Notes: generated by a model not told the origin, from the letters alone. A DNA stretch of 64,000 bases from Mastigias papua (GCA_964019165.1 OZ025280.1:12952428-13016427), one strand, 5' to 3'. Counted from the stretch's first letter, positions 47,276 to 58,720 are shown. Translations and numbers: made by a program.

Positions 47276-48361
47276 TCATGATAAAATGATAAAATACTCA
47301 TCCAATGTGGGTGGTTGAACACCAAAATAGGTGGATGTGTTGTTTCCATACAAGCAAGTCATTGCATTGTGTAAGAGGGCACTAAGAACATAAAATTTCC
47401 CAACAGCGCTGAGGCATATTGTAAGATCTGTCTTGAAGTCTGTAGACATAAAATAGGTCACAATACCTCCAAAGACCCATTCAACTGAGACTCTAACCTG
47501 GCTCATCAAGTCATTGAAGGCTTGCTCTGCAGGGGATAGTACAGCTCTCCTTGCAAATGGGCACTGTAGGTGAACTCTATGAGGGTAGGCAGGATCACCA
47601 TAGATGCACAATGGGTGACCTGTTGGTGAAAAAGAATATGTTTCCAGCTCCTCCAGCAGACCTGACATTGCCAACATCCCACTGTCATGTCACCTTCCCT
47701 CAACTGGTCCAAACAAAGTGGCAATAATACCACTGGGTGCGACAACTGACTGAAATTTAATCGCATGAACTCTCTTATGACCGTTGTAAGCTACCCATTG
47801 GTTGTGTTTTGGTCTACAAATTGGCCTGACGGTGCCATTGATAAAACCCCAGCAGTTATCGAGTGCGGCACTTTTGTGGTGAAGTGCATTAGCCAATCGT
47901 AACAGATGTCTACTGGAAAGAAAAGGTTGGTCTAGACTTCACAACAATTCTCCATGTGTGTCAACAATACAATCGATCACCTTATTGTGTATCATACATA
48001 TATATGGAACAGGCCTACCAAACGTCGGTATTAAGTCTGCATATCGACAAGGGTATGCTAAACGTTTCACACATATGCTGAGGGCCTCGACAGAGTCGAC
48101 AACAAGGGCATTTCCACACCTAAAAACCTCGGGAAGACATAACGAACGGGCAAGGTTGTAGATGTCACCTTTCGTAAAACGATACTCAATTAAACAGTGA
48201 CTTTCATCCATATCCTCTAAAACAAACCGATCGTACTTTCGATAAGGCAGCATACCATGAAGGTTATTTCTCCTATTAGCATTATCGAAAATAAGTAGCT
48301 CTTCATCATCCAACACGCCAGCATCGTGCAGCAGCATAAGTTCTTCCACCATGGTAGCCAT
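47276..48361 (-). pseudogene. PIF/Harbinger transposase (single exon, two in-frame TGA)
   Basis: One minus-strand frame of ~361 codons from ATG 48361. N-terminal part: FRCGNALVVDSVEALSICVK and YADLIPTFGRPVPYICMI, a helical DNA-binding region. Core: CWGFINGTVRPICRP, YNGHKRVHAIKFQSV, GPVEGR, YGDPAYPHRVHLQCPF, VRVSVEWVFGGI. C-terminus: QPPTLDEYF. TGA stops at 47939-47941 and 47690-47692 interrupt the frame without shifting it; the second falls where EGRRHD-type sequence expects Arg (CGA to TGA fits). The first catalytic Asp (FIDG in relatives) reads Asn here. GDPAYP and VEW keep the second and third residues. Terminal repeats were not located. It starts ~130 bp from the Helitron 5' end. Confidence 0.87.
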
Positions 48362-49960
48362 GATTTTGATTTTGGCGCCAATGCTGGGTAGTACTCGCTA
48401 GGTATTGATTTGTAACAAGAAATCTCGCTACGGTGCATCCAAACTTGTGCACAGACCTCTTTGAGTAGCCGTAGTGACCTACGTTGTGAATCATAAACTT
48501 TCTATTAATTGCTAGCTGTATGGATTTGCAGATGATAGCTAATGAACTGTTGACAAGCCCTGCTGCATTTAGAAAACAAGTTAATAGTTCTATTTGTTGA
48601 AGATTTATTAGCAATCCAATGTGAAGCCAAGGAGGGTCACTCTATGGCATGCAGAAATCCTGTTGTTGGTGTAGAAAATGCAGTAAAAGGTAGTTATGGG
48701 TTCAAGTGTGTAATCAGTATACTGATATAAATACTGACACAGATCTGTGGAATACAAAAGTGTTTGATTCCACACTGGCTATTAGCGCACTCTCCCCTCC
48801 CTCGAGTTGGATGTTTAATAGAGAACTATGGATCTCATTTAGGTTCCCAAGAAATTGAAATTCAAGAAAGATGTGCATGCAAAGAATAAAGCTAACAAGA
48901 GGAAATTGGTGTCTGTGCAAAAAATGTAAGTGGTTTCATTGCTTGTTTCAGTGACACAAACACTTTATGGATTTCTTAAGCATTGAGAGAAGTACTTGAT
49001 ACTCTAGGCTAACTAGTCAATGTGTTTGATTGTTAATTTGATTTTTAACTTATTGACTGGTACCAGGAAACGAAGATGCCAACAGTTGCATTGTGATTAT
49101 TGAACACAAAAGAGGGACAACTTGTTGTAATATATTCTGGTAATAGAAAATGATTCCTTTTGAAATGTAGCATAGTTATATCTGATTTTATCTTGATGTG
49201 TATTTGTAATCCTACTATGAAATTACAGGGTGTTGCATGGTGGTAATCAGTAAAATTTGTCCTATCCTTCAGTTTCTGTAGGTACTTATGTCAAACTATA
49301 GATTTATACATATTTCAAACTATAGAGTATTGTTTCACAGGACCAGTACAGTTTGAGACATTTGGGCAAAATACAGAGGTGCAGAAAATCTTTCATGACT
49401 GTATAAAACAAGGAATGGGCACTAGTGCAGTTTTGCACATTACCTGGAAATATAGGTGGTACCCAAAATATGATATACCATTCGATAGCTTTTGAGATGC
49501 TCTTTGACATGAGACCATCTATGGTCAGATTGGTGAAATTTCTGCCAAAGTACAGAATGCATGCACTTTGAACCCTACTGACTGACTATTCAATATAATT
49601 TACAGACATATATACACAAGTTTAGCTGACAAATCATTACACACAAATTACAAAATAGATATAAAAAGAAGGTAGTGGGCTGAGTAATCGAAGAGGCTAG
49701 ATGAGGTAAACGAAAGTAAAGGAATGGCCTGTGTGATGTGATGACAGGGATGATGCAAAGGTGATGCCGAGATGTGAGGTGACAGTGGATGACATGGCAA
49801 AAATAGAAAAGGTCGGTTGAGAATGAATGATGAAATGAGGCCTGAGTTGAAGGGTAGGTTCCCAGTGGTTAGGGACACTACAGTACAATATGTGTAAGGC
49901 AGTAAGTGATAACGCTTGATTGTTTTTAAGGATAACACTCTGAATAGCTTTTTTACTGCA
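48362..49960. other. No gene seen
   Basis: AT-rich spacer. Minus-strand frames near 48306-48614 and 49648-49938 show no family features. Possibly flanks of the Harbinger element, but no inverted repeat was found by eye. Confidence 0.4.
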
Positions 49961-50490
49961 TTAGTCTCCTACTTCCTTTTGATGCCCGAAATCCTGCTTT
50001 TCATAACCTGTCTTTTTTGTAAGTTGGCGCACATAGTTGTTGTAGCAAGGCTTGTGCATCATAACTTGTTTGGCAATCAAGTCAACCTCTCTAACATGAA
50101 GCAAAATTTCCTCATCTTCTGTCAATAATGCTGCTTCCTTGATTTTACACTCTGCATCAACAGTGGTGATTTTGTATGGATAATATGATCTCTTATTACT
50201 TTTTGTCCTTCCTTGCTTGCAGAAAAAACATACTTTTGGGAAAAGTCTTTCAGGGTCGTCCATTGTTATGCACTTCGCTCTTGTTTGCTCTGGGTGTGAG
50301 CTAGATATTTTTCGTTTCTGAGAGGAAAGGGTCGCAGTGAACTGTTTGTAACACGTTTCCAGGTGCACACCATGCCTTGTTTCATCAAACCCTTTATTAG
50401 GAACCCTGCTAGATTGCTGTATATGTCTGTTAGCGAGCGAGGATTCCAAGCGACGTTTCTTTGCTTGGACCAGGCAATTGTATTGATTGC
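49961..50490 (-). CDS. Cysteine-rich uncharacterised protein fragment
   Basis: A minus-strand open frame of ~175 codons. It begins with VQAKKRRLESSLANRHI (no clear start), then HLETCYKQFTATL, a basic Ser/Lys stretch, FPKVCFFCKQGRTKSNK, and ends with MMHKPCYNNYVRQL. The spacing CY..F, CFFC, CY..Y recalls N-terminal regions of multi-copy, probably transposon-derived proteins in invertebrates that I cannot name. The Cys/His pattern could bind zinc. The frame ends at 49961; a downstream exon is possible. No obvious damage is visible within it. Confidence 0.45.
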
Positions 50491-50553
50491 TAGAAAGCCC
50501 TTTAACTCACTGTAACTTCTATCAAAGTATGTGTAATGAACTACACACTCCAT

Positions 50554-51190
50554 CCATAACTGTAGGCAAGAGTCAGAATTTCACCGTGCATCATTGCACA
50601 TAAGTGCTAAAGAATTCAAAACTCATCATCAAACAGTTCTCTCAAAATAAAATCATGTCTTTTGAAAGCAGGTCAGTATGAATAACAACTTATGCCAATC
50701 ATTCTTAATCTGAATGATATTGTTAATGAAATGAAACCATTATAAATAACACTGTGTAACTTCACATGAAGATTGATGACATCGATACACAGCAGCTACA
50801 AATTTTCTAAAGTGACTTAGTAGAGGCGTCCTTCGTTTCAGTTGACATTCCACAGTCACATCTGGAAGGATCTCCCTTGCTAACGCAGGGTGAGTGAAAA
50901 TGGTCTTTTTCAAAGGTAAAACCCACTGGAGAGCAATATTGTCTAACAGAAAGTGGCTGTACTAACTATCAACAAAACATGCATTAGACATGTATGTATA
51001 AATAAGCTCTCTTTATTGTTTGCAGATACATTTTAATGTGACCAATGCCCATGGCCACACCCAAAACAGGCCTGTAATGTCTGCTTTTATTCACTAACAA
51101 GCTTTAGTTTAATATTCTATCTATAAGTACTTTTGAATTTTGAATAAATTGCGTGCATCCACGACATGTTCATGGCACTTTGGCAGAAAA
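50554..51190. other. No gene seen
   Basis: AT-rich flank of Helitron B without recognisable coding or repeats. Confidence 0.5.
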
Positions 51191-54181
51191 TCTCTATATA
51201 CTAAGATGCCTATATGATAATTTATGCCAAACCAATCAGATTGCTCAGATTTGTACCAAGTGACCTGATTCCGCCTACACGATCTCCTCCCAGGGTATTT
51301 GTCCCATGGCCCCCAAATTTCTGTTGAGGGTAGCCATTTGGGTCTACTACTTACATAAGAAGAGATCTGATTTTTATCATTTTTTTTCGCCGAGTTATTC
51401 CACTTTCCCCTTATCGCCATTACCAGCAATTCTGTTGCTCCTCCCTGCTGGACCGCGTGTTGTCAGTTTTGCGAGCGGTCCAGTAGGACTAAGTAACTGT
51501 GTGTGTTATCGCGAGGAGACTTTGGTTGCAGTTCTTCCAGGTAAGCCAGCTCTACTTTCCTGAAATGGTTTGAGTTAAGAATTCCTGTATGTCCTTTGTC
51601 CATTTCATCTGTATTCTACTGTTTCCAGCCATTTATTTCCATATCTTTCAACGAGATTCAGCCACCTTCCCTCGAGTGAATTACCGCCATGACAGTTCTT
51701 CTCAAAGTTGTTCGATTCTGTGTACTAAATCACCGTGCTTTTACTGCTAAATTGTGAAAAGATATTGAGCATATGTTTGACTTTGTATTCGGTGCTAGAT
51801 TATGGCAGGTTGTTTGCTTTTCATGCCTATTTAGCTGACATGGAATGGCGTGCTTGCTGCTTTCAGTTGGCAATGTTTTGATTAGGACTACCGTATAGTT
51901 GTCGTGTGACTTGGAGGAGAATTTCGTCGTTCTGCCTCCAGTTTAGTGTTTTTTCGCTTGATTTCATTCGCTAAGGTATCCTATGTTTCTTACTACATTG
52001 TGATGAAATGATTATGTAATGTTTACTGTTGTATTCCTTGCTAGCTTTGAATTTATCCATTGCTTTTACCACATGTATGAATGACATAGGATATGGTTGT
52101 GTATGGGGATAAAGTCTTGGTATGTGGAATGCTTTCACTGAAGTATGTATAGGGCTATTGCTGAATTTGGTTACCCTAATTTTGCAGTTTTTACTTTCAC
52201 TCTTTACCTTTGTCGTAGTGTGTACTGTGAAATGCGAGGGGATTCCCAAGTTCATCTCATGATCGCAGATACCTGTTGTCCTTTGTTTTGAATTAATTGT
52301 GGTCTTTTGAGGGTGATTCCATAACTTTGCTTCAAGGGCAATAAGATCAAGGCAGTTCCCTCAGTTTTGCTTGATTTTCTCTTCTAAATTACCGTTTTGT
52401 TACTGCAGAAGTATGGTTATGATATTGAGGAGGTATTTAATGCAATATTTGCTGATGTACTAGGAGCTTTTAGCTTGATCTTGATTCTTAGTATATGCAC
52501 GTGAGTTGGATGTTAGGATGTCTCAAGAGTTTGGGCACTTTGCTTACATTTGAGATATTGCCCTTACAGTCGAATATACTCCTTGATTTTATCATACACG
52601 TTTTACAGGCAAACACTAAGATGTTACCAACTTTATTCTCAGCTCAGTAACTCTTTTGTATTTTGTTTTCACTGTATTTGCAGTAGGCTTCATAGTTATT
52701 TCCACTATAGATGGTAGAGTTATTCTGGTCAAGTCAAATTTAAGGGGTTCCACTATACTGAATGTTCTTCTGTTGGGACACAGTTCCCCTTCTTTCTGAG
52801 ATCACTTGTTATAAATTCCATTACTGAATTCCATAGATCATTCTGCACGTGATGATATACTCTTAAGGGATGGATTAGTACTAGATATGACCATCACTTT
52901 TATTGCCTAGACTTACTTTATGAAGCCCCTTGCCCCCAATGAGGTAATGCCTTCGTTTGACATCTGAGTTGATGATACAGGATATATATTATTACTCATT
53001 TCAATGAATTACTGACTTCCATAGATCATTCTGCATATGATATTATAGGTTTTTTAGGGATGACTTAGTACTAGATAGCAATATTTGATTTATGGGGCCA
53101 CTTTCCCCTATCCAAGTACCATTATTGTTTGACATCTGAATTTCACATGGTTGTAACAGATGATTTAGTACTGGATAGCTGCATTATTTGTTTTGTATAA
53201 CCATAACCTATGGACTCCCCCCAAGAACTCTGGCTGATATCTAATATGATTCATGCTGCTCAATCAATAGCTTTACACTCTGTTATATATTATATAAAGT
53301 TGTGGTATAGGAATACTAAGCACTATTCTTTTGTTTTATCACATTGAGCTACCAAGTCCTATCACAGATTCCAGTTTTATAACACCTACGTTTATGGATC
53401 AGACTTGATTGTGTACCTCTGTGGACAGGACTAGTGGTCACCTACATGATAAGAGAACCACTCATACCTGCCAATTCATGTGCTATATTGTATCTGTTAT
53501 AACATCTTAAAATTATTTCCAGGACTCCTTAAGGTAGAGTTGAGTGAAGCAGGAGACAATATGTCATGTAGTTTCATTAGTGCCTCATTGTAGAGAGCAT
53601 TTTAAACAATTCTGTGCATTCAACAATTCATATAATAGAGACTAGCTTAGTACTGATAGCCCGCTACACGCGGGCCTCCCTAGCCCCAGTTCAAAAGTTG
53701 CATATTAGCCTTGGAAAGACTAATGCTGTGCCCCCATGAAAGTTGCTTGGTCTGGTCGCATAGGATCACGAGAAGGTGACGTCATGGGCCTCTGCGATGG
53801 AGCACGTGACTTTCGGCCTTGCATTGTGCAAATCGAAGAAAATTGCGAGATAAAATTGTGCAAAAAATGCTCGGATACCTGCGCTAGGCTACGGGGCCTC
53901 TTGATTCTCATCCTTTCCCTTTACTGCCCCGTAGCCTAGCGCAGGTATCCGAGCATTTTTTGCACAATTTTGTCTCGCAATTTTCTTCGATTTGCACAAT
54001 GCAAGGCCGAAAGTCACGTGCTCCATCGCAGAGGCCCATGACGTCACCTTCTCGTGATCCTATGCGACCAGACCAAGCAACTTTCATGGGGGCACAGCAT
54101 TAGTCTTTCCAAGGCTAATATGCAACTTTTGAACTGGGGCTAGGGAGGCCCGCGTGTAGCGGGCTATCAGTACTAAGCTAG
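51191..54181 (+). mobile_element. Helitron B, non-autonomous
   Basis: Preceded by A (GCAGAAAA|TCTC). Begins TCTCTATATACTAAGATGCC and ends CAGTACTAAGCTAG at 54181, followed directly by the T of Helitron A. First-exon donor at 51541 (TTCCAG|GTAAGCC), 350 nt from the start, as in D. A GCCATGACAGTTCTTCTC module is at 51687-51704 and the GGGGATTCCC module at 52236-52247. Internal ~180-bp repeats at 52840-53060. Nearly the same as Helitron D in reverse. The 23-codon frame starting at GCCATGAC (51688) is the only candidate peptide and is not compelling. Confidence 0.9.
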
Positions 54182-54188
54182 TCTCTAT
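53635..54188. repeat. Giant palindrome of Helitron B
   Basis: 554 bp centred at 53911.5, loop 53898-53925. TGACGTCA at 53777-53784, CACGTG at 53803-53808. The outermost ~11 bp (ATAGAGACTAG / CTAGTCTCTAT) pair B's interior with the first bases of Helitron A. Confidence 0.94.
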
Positions 54189-54222
54189 ATACTAAGATCC
54201 CTATATGCAAATGAGTCGCCGG

Positions 54223-54253
54223 CCAATCGGTTGCCTCCATTTTGTACCACGTG
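54223..54253 (+). promoter_or_regulatory. CCAAT box and CACGTG box of Helitron A
   Basis: GGCCAATCGG and ACCACGTGACC lie 41-46 and 66-72 nt from the element's first base, as in D and the autonomous copy. Confidence 0.55.
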
Positions 54254-54659
54254 ACCCGTTTTTTGCCCCTATCTTATTGACAATTCTCCTCCCAGGCCGG
54301 TTGAGGGATCGCCACCAAACTGCTCTTGGGGGTTCTCCTGGGTGTCTACTTACTCACAAAGGAGGGGTTTTTCGATATTTCTCTTCTTTCCCGAGATATT
54401 CAAAAGTTAAAGTTACGGTCATTTCTCTCATCTACCCTCCGCCGTCGACATTTTGTACCTCTGCGCAGGATTCGCTCTTTCAGTTTCGCCAGTAGACATG
54501 GAGGACGATGGCGGTGCTCTGCTGTTGCGAGGAGAATTGGTCGCTTTTCTAGCAGGTAGGACCGTCGTATTCTTCCTAGATGGGTGATCTAACAGTGTGT
54601 GTATTTAATTTGTGATATTTATCAGTTGTCTGATGTTGTGAGCCCTTTTTTTTTGGCCT

Positions 54660-55570
54660 GTTTTAGGCCTGAGTGAAACAGCTTCCCTCGGGGGCATTAT
54701 CGCCATGACAGTTCTTCTCGAGCCGCTCGATTCTGGTTACCACATTACACTCCTTTGACTGGTAAGTTGCAATGAGAGATTTGACTCGTGTGTCATGTTG
54801 TATTCCTTGGTGGGTTAAGGTAATGTGTATTTGTTTGTCACCCCTGTTATATAGCATATAGCATGCGTGTAACTCTCAAATCGGGAATGGTTTGAATGGG
54901 ACTAATGTTGCAGTGAGAAGTGAAAGAACATGTCGTCGGTCTCCTACCAGGTGAGTGGTTTCCTTATTCTATAAAAATTGATTTCAAATCGCCTTTCTTT
55001 CCTCTGTCCATGCGGTGCATTTTCTACAATCGTTTCGACACTTAATTTCAGTACTGCTAGCGAGATTCAGACACCTTCCCTCAGTGATTTTCCGCCATGA
55101 CAGTTCTTCTCCAACACCTTTGATGTTATTCGCTGTTGTTTGGTGAAGCCGAGCACACTTTAGTCCGTCTGCTACGAGGTGAGTCTTTTTATTTCATATT
55201 GCCTATCCTTCCTCTGAACACTGTATGCATTTTCTATGTTATTTTCGACAATTAATTTGCGATCTTTGTTAGCGAGATTCCAACACCTTCCCCCGCCATG
55301 ACAGTTCCTCTACTACAGGATTGACGTTCTTCACTGTTGCCGGTGAATTCAAGCGAACTTTCGTCCATCTGCTGCAAGGTGAGTGGATTTTTATGCAATA
55401 AGGTTTTATTGTAGATTGCCTGTATTTGTCTGTCTACTATACCCATTTGACATTGCTCAAGTTATGTCAGTATTTTGAGCGAAGAGATTCCTCGAGCTTC
55501 CCTCGGGGGTATTTCGCCATGACACTTCCTCTCCGATCAGATTGATTTTATTCCCTAGATTGTTGTGGTT
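54660..55570 (+). repeat. Repeated exon-like cassettes in the Helitron A leader
   Basis: Four copies of a block TTCCCTCGG...GCCATGACAGTTC start near 54682, 55074, 55283 and 55498. Downstream of the first three lie consensus donors: GTAAGT at 54762, GTGAGT at 55179 and GTGAGT at 55379; another GTGAGT is at 54951. If CATGACAG is an acceptor, exons would be 54712-54761, 55104-55178 and 55305-55378. If ATG is a start, each copy encodes a peptide of 8-17 residues beginning MTVLL or MTVPL. The fourth copy (GACAC) has lost the acceptor-like AG. Confidence 0.6.
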
Positions 55571-58108
55571 TTTTAACAGGATTTTGATGAAATACTTATG
55601 ACATATTTACTATTGTATTCCTCGGTAGATTTCTATGTATTCCTTGGCTATAGTGCTTAAATGGAATAAGAAGTCGTTATGCTTGCTGATGAATTTGTGC
55701 TACATGAGATGCTAAATCTGGCCATTGCAGAGTTCTGTTGGGTTTAATATTTGGCGTACTGTTAATATTTTAAGTTCTTATGAGCAATGTAATTATTACA
55801 AGGGGTTTGCATTTCCCCTCAGGTCAGCCATGGAAGCAACTGCTCTGTGTGTTTCATTCCCATCGCCAGTACTCAAAAAACATCTAAATATATTTGTATA
55901 GAGATGTCCAACGTATTTGTAATTTATTTGCTAACTGTTCTTAATATTATTCCAATGATATTTTGGTGTGCTTACACTCTTTATTTTGTTGTAGGTTGTA
56001 CATAGTAATGCGAGGGGATTCCCAACTTGAGATCACGATCGCAGAAACCTCTCATCCTTTGTTTGCGAACAATAGTGTTTACACAAGGCCGCAAGTTTGC
56101 AGTTGAGGGCGTGTTTACGACGTGGATGGATATCTTGCAATTCTTCGTGGAATTTTGTCTCTTTTCTATAAGGTAAGTGGCTTATTTCATTGACAAGGTT
56201 TCAATTTAGTTTTACCAGGATTGTTTTGTTTAGAATGATTACTAATTTGCGAGCTAGACGAGATTTAGTGCGATGTTTTGATGGAGAGTCCATACGATTG
56301 CCTCGGCTCGGGGGTCATATGATCATGGCAGTTCCTTTCATGTTCGCTTGATTTTCGCCTGTAATTTACCGTTTTGTTACTACAGAAGTTTCGGTATAAT
56401 ATTTAGGAGATGCTTACTGTGTTATTTACTGATATACTAGGACTTTTATCGTGCTGTTTCTACTGTGTCTTTCCGCGAGATTTTCACTGACTTATAACTG
56501 AATAGTTAGGCCGCTTTGTTTACGTTTGAGCTGTTGTGGGCCACGTCTGCTTAGCTCTTGCTTTTTAGGATACACTCATTGTAAGCTGGAGCAAAGACAT
56601 TGTTCAAATTATTCGTTAGATTATTGGACTGTAATAGCTCTCTTTCCCGTTCACTTTTGTTGCAGTATTTTGAGGAAAGTAGTACGTGTAGTCTCTCTAA
56701 AACTTCGAGAGGTTGTTCATATTACTCTCAGTCGCCATAGCTGCCGCGGTACACTTTGTATTGTAAATCACTGGGTATTTATAGTTAAAAGTGCCAAGCC
56801 TTATACGGATATTTTATCTACTAATTCGCTGATTATATGGTGTATAGTACCGTGCGTTTTACGGTAGTTGCGTCTTGATTTATGTACACTGATATTGTAT
56901 TCTACGTTAGCGTTGTATTCAACACACATAAGTAACTTACTCACAAGGCTTCATTCAGTATAGTACTTTAGTAATTTCCTATGTACTAACAGCAGTCTAA
57001 CACCCTTTATTTACAACAGTCTATTAGTTGTGTTCACTATATGCTTTAGTGTTTAGTTGACTTTGTATGTGGGCACCTTGATACTAAATGTTCTTTTCCT
57101 GGGAAACCAGCTCTGTGCCTTGCTGAGATGATTTGTTATAGACACCATTAATGATTTCCATAATCATTCTGCACATGATAACATTATGTTTGTTGGTGAA
57201 GTAGTTTTGGATAACAAGTATGTGTATTGTGTAGACTTGATTCCTGGAGCCCCGCCATCCAGCCCCCACCTCACTTACCAGTATTAATCATAATCAACTA
57301 TTATGAGGGGTTTGCTGTAAGAGATTATTATATATACAAGCTTATGCCACAGTCATACACAATTTTTGAATGTGAAGTCTTTGTGGAATAATCTACAGTA
57401 TCTGTTAGGAATATTCTTCAGCTCTGATTCATTTGACTTAAACATTTATCATTAGGCATTGCCATGTCAAAAACCTACTTGAATCTAAATATTATAAGAG
57501 GTTGAAAGTGTTTACTATTACTAGGTGTGCCCAACTGATGTCCTTAGACCAGAGTTGTAGCAGTATATTACCTGATTGCCTGCCTGTATGATTGTTTCAC
57601 TAGCCTGAATCATTGTCAGATATTAATAGTTGCCACTAGCATTATCACTTTTGATGTATCATTCTGCATTTTGTGATATGTTGTTAAACTTTTTTATTAG
57701 TTACAGCTAGCAACCTTATTTGTATTGTATTGAATAGACATATAAAGCCCCCCTCCTATCTAACACAAAACTATTGTTTAAACTTTATTTGATGATGCAA
57801 TCTCTAAAATTTTATCACTCATTCTTAAGAGTTCGAACTTTATATGTTTGACAAGAGTTTAGCATTCACTTACATGATTGTGGCCCATAGTATTGTGACC
57901 TTTGAGTATGCTGTAGGATTACAAAGGAATAGTATTTTAATTATGAACGCTTAGACTATAAACTTCTGAGGTAGTGTTATTGCATAAAGCCTACTTTAGT
58001 GCCTAGATGGTACTGAATGATACTAAAGACTATACATTATGTGTTTCATTTAGTAGTTTATTGTAACAACCATTTGCGCTACTTAACTACTATATTTATA
58101 TACTGGAG

Positions 58109-58720
58109 ACTAGCAGTTTTTTTGATAGCCCGCTAGACGCGGGCTCCCCCTACCCCGGTTACCTGCTGGCCCTGTCAAAATCAATTTGCAAATTAGCCTT
58201 GGAAAGACTAACGCAGTGCCCCATCCAGGTTGCATGGTCCGCATTGTCGATGAGCATGGATGAAAAAGCTCGCATAGGATCAAGAGAAAATGACATCATT
58301 GGAGCGTGTGACATCCGGCCTTTGCAATGGACAAATCGATTAAAATTTGAGAGAAAAAGTTGTGCAAAAATGCTCGGATACCTGCGCTAGGCTATGGGGC
58401 TTTAGAAGATGAAGAAGAATGACCAAAAGCCCCATAGCCTAGCGCAGGTATCCGAGCATTTTTGCACAACTTTTTCTCTCAAATTTTAATCGATTTGTCC
58501 ATTGCAAAGGCCGGATGTCACACGCTCCAATGATGTCATTTTCTCTTGATCCTATGCGAGCTTTTTCATCCATGCTCATCGACAATGCGGACCATGCAAC
58601 CTGGATGGGGCACTGCGTTAGTCTTTCCAAGGCTAATTTGCAAATTGATTTTGACAGGGCCAGCAGGTAACCGGGGTAGGGGGAGCCCGCGTCTAGCGGG
58701 CTATCAAAAAAACTGCTAGT
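58109..58720. repeat. Giant palindrome of Helitron A
   Basis: 612 bp centred at 58414.5, the longest of the five. Arms run from ACTAGCAGTTTTTTTGATAG to the GGGGCTTT next to the loop (58403-58426). Here the CRE-like and E-box sites have decayed (TGACATCA, GCGTGT). Confidence 0.94.

Larger units (their letters stand above)
54182..58719 (+). mobile_element. Helitron A, non-autonomous
   Basis: Begins TCTCTATATACTAAGATCCC immediately after B's CTAG and ends AAAAAAACTGCTAG, followed by T (58720). CCAAT box 54223-54227, CACGTG 54248-54253, first donor at 54556 (CTAGCAG|GTAGG). A set of exon-like cassettes occupies 54660-55570. GGGGATTCCC at 56014-56023. Interior related to Helitron C. No transposase. 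The end signature matches that of the autonomous element better than B's does. Confidence 0.88.
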
